Shown in pieces: positions 56,325 to 64,000 of a DNA stretch of 64,000 nt. Position numbers and translations under genes: made by a program. The DNA comes from Cymodocea nodosa. Its lineage: Eukaryota; Streptophyta; Magnoliopsida; Alismatales; Cymodoceaceae. The stretch lies in the NCBI GenBank assembly GCA_036874045.1, contig CM072341.1:2058501-2122500 (forward strand), in the 5' to 3' direction. The first letter of the stretch is position 1. Each line of letters starts with the position of its first letter. The notes under the pieces are model-generated. The model made no database searches, was not told the origin of the DNA, and saw only the letters and a program-made list of their open reading frames with translations.

Positions 56325-57517
56325 TAGTAGAACTTTCCAAATTTTATTCTTAGTTTTAGCCTTTTTATACTTCTAAGCAAGCTTATTATAACTCATCAAT
56401 AATTCATCATAATCATCAAAATTTATATCAAAATTAGAGGTTACCTTATTTGACTTTTCCATTAAGCACAGGTTGGCCACTTCTTTCTTCTCAGATTTTG
56501 AGGTTGATGAGGCTTCTTTAGAATTGATTATATCTAAACTCTCACTAGAATCATCTCATGAGACCTTCAAGGCTCCCTTCTTCTTGAAAATCCTCTTGTT
56601 TTTCTGCTTTTTGAACTTTGTTCCAACTTTCTCCATTTTCAACAACAGACAACTTTTTTAGAAGTGTTTTGGCTTATTGCGTTTGTAGCAAATTGTCTTC
56701 TCAACTTTTGCATATTGATCCTAATTTTTTCTATTGATTCTTGTAACTTTGTTAGCTCTTCTTTTCTTCCAAACCTTCTTGAACTTTCTAGTTAGCAACA
56801 ATAAGTCCTCATTTGAATTTGACAGTATCTTAGATTTTGAGATAACTTCAAAAGCCAAATCCTTCCTTACATGCTTTCCTTTTGATTTCTCTAGCTTTTC
56901 CTACATATATACTTCACATGTTGTGAGATCCCCAATCAATTCATCTAAAGAATATAAATTTAAAATTTTTTTTTATTCTATAGATGTAGTTTTATGAGTC
57001 AATGAGCTAGTTAAAGATCTTAAAATTTTTCTGATAAGTTCACTTTCTTCAAACGATTTCCCTAAACTTTTTAAAGTATTTGTAATTTCAAGAAACCTTG
57101 AAAACATGTCAGAAATTGACTCTCCTTCATCTATTTTGAACAACTCATATTTATGAATCAACATATTGATTTTTGATTCTTTAACTTGATTGGTTCCTTC
57201 ATTTGTAATTTTTATTGCAAGACAAACTTCATAACCAGAATCATATGTAGATATTTTATTAAATTTATCAAAAGATAATGCACATGATAGAATATTCAGT
57301 CCCTTAGCATGTAAGCTTTTTTTTCTTTTTCATCAAATGTCCAACTAATGTAAGACATTTAAAATAGTCAATGGTTCACTATGCTCCATAATTTACAATC
57401 TATTGATTTTATAAACATAATCATTCTTCTTTTCCTATAAGCATAATTTGAACCGTCAAACAATGGTGGACTATTTAAGTTCTACCTCTTAGATAAAAAA
57501 TTATTATTAGAAGCCAT
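56325..57517 (-). pseudogene. Copia E gag, degenerate
   Basis: ATG at 57517 (MASNNNFLSKR), PLFDGSNYAYRKRRM, WTFDEKEKKA, then the open stretch 57164-56973 with NMLIHKYELFKIDEGESISD and LIRKILRSLTSS. Further frames show DLLLLTRKFKKVWKK, a damaged zinc knuckle CYKRNKPKHF-KSC (second Cys is Arg, plus a stop) and KGALKVS, ending KYKKAKTKNK near the junction. Confidence 0.75.
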
Positions 57518-57573
57518 TTCTATGTAAGATCGTTAAGTTCTCTATTAAATTAATCTAATACTCTGATATCAAT

Positions 57574-58641
57574 TGAAAGTGAGGATCATAAATAACTGCA
57601 TAAGAAAGAGGTGAATTGTAACTATAAAAATTTAACCTTAAAATCTTAGAAAATATACTATAAAAATCTTTTGTAAAATCTTTATCTATTATGCACACAA
57701 TTTTTATAATTTATTACAACAAGGTATAATTTATAACACTTTTAGAATTTACCCTTAAGTAATAAGAAATATCTACATAGAAAACTTTTCACCTTTTCTT
57801 CTAATTCCCTACACAAAACCTTTTCACCTTCTTTCTTGAAGCTTTTCCTTAGCAATTGTTGGAACTTTGCTCTTCTGAATTTTCTCATTGATCTTTAGCA
57901 TTGATTCCTTCTGACCTTCAGCTCTTTAGATTAATCTTGTGTGATATAAGCAATTGTTGGTGTATGTAGAAGTTTTCTCTCATACTCTAAATTGGGACAC
58001 TATACTAAATTTAGAATTCTTTAGTATTAAATTTAGGATTCCTTTGTATTGGATTGGGATAGCTTAAAGTGCAACTTATACCCCCTATTTACAGTAGTTG
58101 AATTGGAGTTGTATGTTCAACACGTTCATCTACTTTTTTCATAATTCTATGATTCATGTTCTTTCGAAATTCAAAATACCCATGTTCGTCATGTCCTTGC
58201 ATGATGTCCACGTTCTACTATTGTAGATCCATTGAGAATGCTCTTTCTAGAGAATTACAAATTTATCTCCTAAGTTAATACTTTAGTCAAATACTTATCT
58301 TTTAATGTTTATAAAAATTCAAACACTTGTCGATTACTCTTAGAGTTTTTCACTTGCAAAATACTTAACTAAGAAAGAAAACTTAATGTTAAATTAATCA
58401 CTTATAAAACTCAAATAATTATCTAATTCATGCGTAAAAACTTGAACAATTATCTAACTCTTTGATTTTCTTTAAAGAATATACATGAAAAAACATGAAA
58501 ACTTAAACTGTTAAAAACAAACATGCAAATAATTATACGAGTTTTTAATATAATTATACAACTAAGGTAAAAACTTAAACTTATTTAGACCTATTTTCAA
58601 ACTAAGTAAAAACATACATCATCAAAACAAAATTCCTAATA
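57574..58641 (-). repeat. 5' LTR of copia E
   Basis: 1068 bp. Start TATTAGGAATTTTG (first G mutated) and ACTCAAATAATTATCTAA-type boxes like those of the C LTR. Older and more diverged than C. Confidence 0.65.
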
Positions 58642-59900
58642 TTTCATCTTAGATATTTATACTCTTAATTTTAAAGACTTATATTTTAATTCACTTCCCC
58701 ACTTTTCCCTCTCTTCACTTTTTTAATCTCTTTTCTTAAAACAAAAAAAGGGTCTAAATTGTGTTTCGATTAGACTTACCTTTCCTTTTATTTAAAAGGT
58801 TCAACTTAACCAAACTAATGTTTCAACTGGATTGACCTTAAAAAAAGTTTAATTTTATTGAACTTATGCTTTCGTCAAATCGATCTTCCCACTTTCCTTG
58901 TTTAATTTTGTCTAAGATGAAATTACCATATTTGAGATATCAAATATAAAAGCCTAGAATATGAAGATCTCCATTTAATTTAAACATATATGTTCCTCTT
59001 GTATTTTACATTTAAATTTATTTTACTTTAGATATTTATGTCATTTTTTTTTTTTAATGTTTATTTTTTTACTTAAACATTTTAATTTCTTTTTTTAAGT
59101 ATTTCGCCTGAACCTTTTAGATATTAATTCTTAGATTTAAAGCATTTTAATTCCTTTCATGCCTTCATTGTTAATATATGTTTATTGAGACTAGTGAAAA
59201 TATAGATGAGATGATAAGCAGCACCCACAACTTTAGCAGGAGGTCTGGACCCATATATATATATATATATATGTATTTGTATGCTTAAATGCATAATGAA
59301 CATGCACGTTTGACTCTATTGACAAATGACGAGAGTAGAATTCCATTGAATTTAAAATTCAAGCGATGATTATGTCATTGTATTTTTTCTGGTAATGTCT
59401 TTTAGAATCAATCTTAATGAATGGTTGAGGTATTGAATCATCAAGAAAACAAAACTTACTTATTATATTAAGGGCCTTATGCATGGATGTACTCTGAGTA
59501 GGGTAATTTTAAACCTTTTAGTAACTATAAAAATTCCAAGTTTGTTAAAACTATTTATAACTTATGGATTATAACAAGGTTGTTATATATTATTTTATTT
59601 GTCTTGCTATTAAGACAGTTTTAGATAAGTACAACAATTTCATGTATTTAAGACGTGCAATTATTACTTTTATGGACAACACCAATGTACATGTAAATCA
59701 CTTAGTATGATTTTGAAATCCCAACATCTAACTTGGGTAATATATGTATATCCAAATTCCAATATGAAACATAATAAATTGCCTGTGTTTAAACCAAAAA
59801 TAAACAAGAAAACAAAAAGAGCAGGTAATTAATTATTTGATCTCAACAATGAAGAGTTTATTTGAAATGTCGTGTGCGTACATATCGTAGATTGCAAGCA
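58642..59900. other. AT-rich flank between element E and GRP3
   Basis: No gene. Poly-T tracts (59045-59075), an (AT)n run at about 59252-59271, and a segment at 59305-59420 similar to the far downstream flank of GRP1 (16950-16980) and to the decayed locus flank (GATTCTAAAAGACATTA). From about 59420 it is the GRP3 3' flank. Confidence 0.6.
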
Positions 59901-59908
59901 TCCACTAC

Positions 59909-59914
59909 TTTATT
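59909..59914 (-). terminator. Polyadenylation signal of GRP3
   Basis: AATAAA on the minus strand, about 95 bases after the stop codon, identical in context to GRP2. Confidence 0.6.
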
Positions 59915-60009
59915 TATATTAGGGAATGGAAATTATGCCCCAGGGCGAATTAGAACAAGGATGATTAAATGTATGTGACGTATGAGTTGCCAGATCGTCG
60001 TGTGAAGTT

Positions 60010-60660
60010 TCAATAATATCCACCACGGCCATGTCCGTAGCCAGAGCCCGAACCAGACCCGTACCCAGAGCCACCGTGGCTGCCACCACCTCCACCTCCT
60101 CCGCCACCGCCACCTCCGGCTCTTGCGTAGCCGCCGTTGCCAACACCATATCCGGAGCCACTACCGGATCCATGGCCGGAGCCACTTCCGCCATGGGATC
60201 CACCGCCACCTCCACCACCACCACCTCCCCCGCTGGCGTATCCACCACGTCCTCCACCGTGTCCATAACCAGAGCCAGAACCGTAGCCGCTTCCAGATCC
60301 GTTACCGGAGCCACCACCTCCACCGCCACCTCCTCCTTGGGCATATGCGCCACCACCTCTTGCATATCCACTTCCATGGCCAGAACCATATCCGTAGCCT
60401 TCTCCATGGCCGCCGCCGCCGCCACGACCAGCACCACCTCCGCCACCTCCTCCTTGGGCATATGCCCCACCACCTCTTGCATATCCACTCCCATGGCCAG
60501 AGCCATATCCGTAGCCTTCTCCATGGCCGCCACCGCCACCACCACCACCACCTCCGCCTCCTCCACTGGCATATGCTGTCAACACCCTAGTGGCAGTGGT
60601 CATGCCCACACAAAGCATGACCAAAAGGGTGACACTTAGGAATTTGCCGGACCTAGCCAT
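60010..60660 (-). CDS. Secreted glycine-rich protein, copy 3 (GRP3)
   Basis: Intact 216-codon single-exon gene. Same signal peptide and module order as GRP1 and GRP2. Differences are concentrated in the third module, where the Gly run is shortened and the sequence reads GSGNGSGSGYGSGSGYGH instead of GSGHGSGGGYGSGSGYGH. Otherwise it follows GRP2 (AYAQGG, GAGRGG), in line with their being arm counterparts. The signal peptide and C-terminal GHGRGGYY are unchanged. Glycine-run length change suggests replication slippage. Function as for GRP1. Confidence 0.93.
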   Translation of the reverse strand: MARSGKFLSVTLLVMLCVGMTTATRVLTAYASGGGGGGGGGGGGGHGEGYGYGSGHGSGYARGGGAYAQGGGGGGGAGRGGGGGHGEGYGYGSGHGSGYARGGGAYAQGGGGGGGGGSGNGSGSGYGSGSGYGHGGGRGGYASGGGGGGGGGGGSHGGSGSGHGSGSGSGYGVGNGGYARAGGGGGGGGGGGGSHGGSGYGSGSGSGYGHGRGGYY

Positions 60661-61110
60661 TTTCTTGGTTGGTTTTGTGATGAATGGAGTGGAGCGATGT
60701 AAGAGCTGAGTTGGGTTGCGGAGATGGGATTCTCAGGGGTATTTATAGGAATTTTACGATGCCTGTGTGCTTACATTTGTTGGTGTGAAAATTTGAATCT
60801 CTTTCAGTGTTATGAGAGGTGAAGCATGACTTGGAAATACGCGTTTAAGGGCAACAGCTGGACAAGATGAGGCAGTTGGACATTTGTTGGGTATTGACTT
60901 CTTGTGACGAAAGGAAACCCATAGCTAAAAGACTTTGCTTCACCTTTCACGGATTTGCAATACCGTGTTGTCGCATGCATGCCTCCCCAGCTGACGTATG
61001 TATTATTAGACGCAAGTTTGACTTGGAGTATGATAATGCTTGCACTACTGCATCGCCTTTTTTTCCTGGGGCCTTTTCATTAAATTAAAAAACAACTTCG
61101 TATCCAAATC
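60661..61110 (-). promoter_or_regulatory. GRP3 promoter region with TATA box
   Basis: TATTTATA on the plus strand at 60740-60747, 80 bp before the ATG. Nearly identical to 24255-24702. The 73-codon ORF readable here (60867-61088) is conserved only because the promoters are recent duplicates. Confidence 0.75.
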
Positions 61111-61999
61111 CATTCACACTTAACTAGTGTATTTGAACTTTGACTCACTTGACAAATGCATCGGCACCTAACGCCAGTATGGTACAAGAGCTTTGATCTA
61201 TTCACGTCTTTGTTCCGTCATCGTATGGTATTGTAAGCAAGCCTAATTCGAGTATAGCGGTCCATTATAAGAAAGAATAGTCAATAAGTCAAAAGAGATA
61301 ACCCATTGGCACCCTATGCCATCATCTAATCGGATTTCCATCCATTCACATTTGAGAGGTGTATGTGAGCTTTGACTTCCTTGACAAATACATTGTCACT
61401 TGTGACTGGTGCACGCAATGCCTGTCTTTGCGCCTCATTTGTTTGCCTTACTTTCTATGACTAGTGATTCAAGTGCACGCAGTGATAACTCTTCTCGTGG
61501 TCAAGGACGGTCTGCCTAGAAGAATCATGGCCCCTGCGAACACTGTGGGAGTCAAAACCATACTCCAAATATTTAAAAAGATCATGTAAACCACAAATAT
61601 TTATGGATAGATATATATATAAACCTATTCTAATATCACGTAAATTTTTAACTCCAAAATGAATTAGTTGTGATTAAAAAGATCCATATTATACAAGGTC
61701 AAGCTATATCACTCTTCGCTACAAGAATACTGAGATGTAGTGACGAATCGACATATATTTGTAATTACCGTTATATATAATCTATAGTTATGATCACTAA
61801 AGTGTGTCACTTTTTTACTCAATGTATGTCACCATATATATTCAATAGTTACAGACAATAAAGTTCGTCACTTTGTTCGTGACACTTTTAACTATTTTAG
61901 GTTCTATTGAATTTAAAATTAAAGTGATGATCTTAAACCTTACAAGTGGTAATATAGTGTCTTTTAGGATCAATCTTAATAAATGGTTAAGAGATTAAA
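61111..61999. other. Mirror of the GRP2 upstream flank
   Basis: Reverse complement of 23420-24250, including the AATGGATGGAAATC-type repeats (61335, 61130) and the possible CACTA remnant (61720-61890). It reads continuously across the site where the left arm carries the TIR element (61965-61972). Confidence 0.7.
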
Positions 62000-62840
62000 C
62001 CATCCACAAAATCAAACTTATCTTTTGCATCAAGGACCTTTTGCATGGATCTACTGTAAGTGAGATAATTGTAACGTTTTCGAAGATATCAGAAACAATT
62101 CTAAGCTTATTAGAGTTATTTGTAATACACGGAGTATAACAAAGTTTTTATATTTTTTTTAATACTGATTATTTTACTTGTTTTACATTTATGATAGGTT
62201 TAAATAGGTAAAAGTAGTAATTGCACATATTTAGGCCATACAATTATTTCTTCTATGAACAGGAAAAGAAAATTATGCACCATATCAAATTAAAACAAAG
62301 ACGAATACATGTATGTGACTACTATTGAGTTGCCAGATGGAGTATACAAGTGATCAGATACGACTTTGTAGGGAATAATGGCATATTAAAGTATAACGTG
62401 TATGGAAATTAATTAACAAAATATATAGATGACAAGTCACTGTAGATACAGATGCAAGGTTTGTCGGCTACAAGTCATCTGGACTTTATGCATGGAAATA
62501 CTAGCGAGTTGAATGGGTGGTAGGTGTTGAATTCACGGAATAATCATATTGATCAAATACCAGCGCTTAATATTGCTACTCACATGAGCCCCATGCACCT
62601 GCTGGATGAGATGAGACACTTGGTCAGTTGTTTGGTCATGAGATGAATACTTGTTTTCTCTGGGAGATGGAAACTTGAGGTGGTGGACATTGCTTTCTTG
62701 ACTTTGTACATGAATTTGTCTGCCTTTTCATCCAAAAGAAAAATAGATAAGTACATGGATTTGGATTTCCATCCATTCGCACTTGAGAAATGTATGTAAG
62801 CTTTGACTCACTCGACGAATGTATCGACACCTAACGCTAT
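62000..62840 (-). pseudogene. Decayed GRP locus (right arm)
   Basis: Mirror of 21380-22203 with the same coding-region loss: GRP 3'-flank-like sequence at 62030-62350 and upstream-like sequence at 62540-62840. Since both arms have it, the decay predates the inverted duplication. Confidence 0.62.
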
Positions 62841-63249
62841 TGCATAACTTGGAAACTCTATTTGCAAGAGTTTTGACTCAGTCTTCTTTTTCTCAATTTT
62901 CGAATGGTATTGTAGATGAGCCGAACTCTAATGCAATGTATCAAATTACAACTTAAAATTGGTAGGTTGTGAGTAGAGCGGTGCATTTTATATAAGTTAA
63001 AGTTTCAACCCTTTCATATTCATTGTAAGGCTTTTTGAAAACTTTTCCTAACTTATGACTTATTGTATATGCATAGATAAATGTATATAAATTTTCTATA
63101 TATGGGTAAATGTATGCAAACCTTTTGTAATACCACGTAAAATTTTAACTTAAAACCTTGTGTTACATCACTCTTATACTCAATGTGGTACATTTTGAAT
63201 CTCATAAATCAATAAATCACTTATAATTAAGTGGATGAATTAAGGGATT

Positions 63250-63385
63250 CTTTGTGATTCTTCAAATTGAACAATTGTGAATTTAATTCCATTAATAAAA
63301 GTCACTTTTAACTTATGTTGGTCGCCAAAATAAAGTCTTATTTAATTTGAATTTTTCTTAATCATTGATATCTCCTCAGAACAAG
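63250..63385. other. About 130-bp segment present only in the right arm
   Basis: Between TTCTTTGTGATTC and CCTCAGAACAAGAAATG the right arm has extra AT-rich sequence (GTCGCCAAAATAAAGTC); the left arm reads CTGAGGAATCACAAAGAAG directly (20950). No terminal repeats seen. Confidence 0.55.
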
Positions 63386-63560
63386 AAATGCATCTCATTA
63401 TACTAAAATGCCTTAACTTTCATTTTAAACCTTTTAAGATTCTTAGACATTTATATATTATGCCTAACAATCTCTTTTGATTTTATTTTAGATATTTATG
63501 TTTTGATATATAAAATATTTTGATTTATATCTTATTTTGTTGTATCGTAGATCTAATTCT

Positions 63561-63770
63561 ACTAGTTTATAAGTATATTCAGATGCAGAGTAGGGAAGAG
63601 ATGTTGATGATCGTCATTCACATTTTGGAGTTTTTACATTCTACGGTGAAAATCTTATTTCTAGAAAGCAACGTGTTGTATCTCGTTCCAATATAGAGAT
63701 ACAATATTGAACAATTGCAAATGTAGCTTGTAAATTACTTTGGTTGAGAATATTATTACATGAACTTCAT
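63561..63770 (+). pseudogene. Ty1/copia RNase H remnant, right-arm copy
   Basis: Mirror of 19400-19185, with frames for the TDAEW-like start, SRKQRVVSRSNIE and CKLLWLR. The downstream part and the GC-rich insertion begin near 63770 and run to the window end. Confidence 0.7.
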
Positions 63771-64000
63771 GGGAGGGGGAGAGGGTTAGTGCAGGTGAGA
63801 AAGTAGAATAAAGTAGAGGAAAAATAAAGGTAAGAAATTTTCGTGTTTTTTTTTTGTGTTAATTCATGTAAGAAACTTAGGTAATGTAATTCCTTAGATT
63901 TTAAATTTTTCTCCCGTTACTTAAAAAATTTTCTCAGCTGAGAAAGTTCTGAAAATTTTTCGCTCTCGCTTGTGCACAGTTGCTCTTGCTCGCACACGCC

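Larger units (their letters stand above)
56325..58641 (-). mobile_element. Ty1/copia element E, 5' LTR and gag, right-arm copy
   Basis: Minus-strand order: LTR 58641-57574, primer-site-like ATTGATATCAGAGTA (57559-57573), gag 57517-56325. The rest of the element is missing at the junction with D. LTR and gag are related to element C. The gag part recurs inverted at 25940-26531; the LTR does not. Confidence 0.78.
56880..64000 (-). repeat. Right arm of the large inverted duplication
   Basis: Reverse-complement counterpart of 18957-26531, with GRP3, the decayed GRP locus and the copia RNase H relic in mirrored order. Right-only parts are 57460-59418 (element E 5' end and flank) and about 63250-63385. 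Continues beyond the window. Confidence 0.9.

Overview
Plant nuclear DNA, almost certainly angiosperm. It is AT-rich and dominated by LTR retrotransposons of the Ty1/copia SIRE-like type (gag-pol followed by an additional ORF, with a GGGGGAG polypurine tract) and the Ty3/gypsy Athila-like type (2-2.4 kb LTRs with a tRNA-Asp-like primer site). The only intact protein genes I can support are three near-identical, intronless genes for a secreted glycine-rich protein (GRP). No rRNA, tRNA, CRISPR or bacterial features were seen. Species cannot be named from the sequence.

Layout. 1-4625: 3' part of copia element A. Its additional ORF (aORF) carries an Athila LTR end, and its 3' LTR is split by a second LTR of the same family. 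4626-15560: a mosaic of aORF, Athila gag and Athila LTR remnants. 17205-17864: GRP1 (minus). 18957-26531: left arm of a large inverted duplication, with GRP2 (plus), a decayed GRP locus, a copia RNase H relic and a TIR element. 26532-56322: a deep nest. An Athila 5' end lies in a copia gag (E). Copia D lies in the Athila interior, copia C (complete, TSD CCTTT) in the LTR of D, and copia B in the aORF of C. A separate Athila solo LTR (TSD TCTAC) lies in the pol of D. 56880-64000: right arm, inverted relative to the left one, with GRP3 (minus).

All retroelement ORFs carry stops or shifts, often where a homologous copy has CAG, CAA, TGG or GAA. The retroelements therefore look inactive, although C still has two very similar LTRs.

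The most unusual signal is regulatory. LTRs of unrelated superfamilies (copia A/B and Athila) share a collinear block of a few hundred bases rich in CACGTG and CTCGTTAAGTTA-type motifs. An Athila-U3-like segment also sits inside copia C, directly after an internal polypurine motif and upstream of the aORF, where it could act as an internal promoter. Copia D and one Athila LTR carry parallel tandem repeats built from CTTAAGT, CACGTG and AACTATCCGA boxes.
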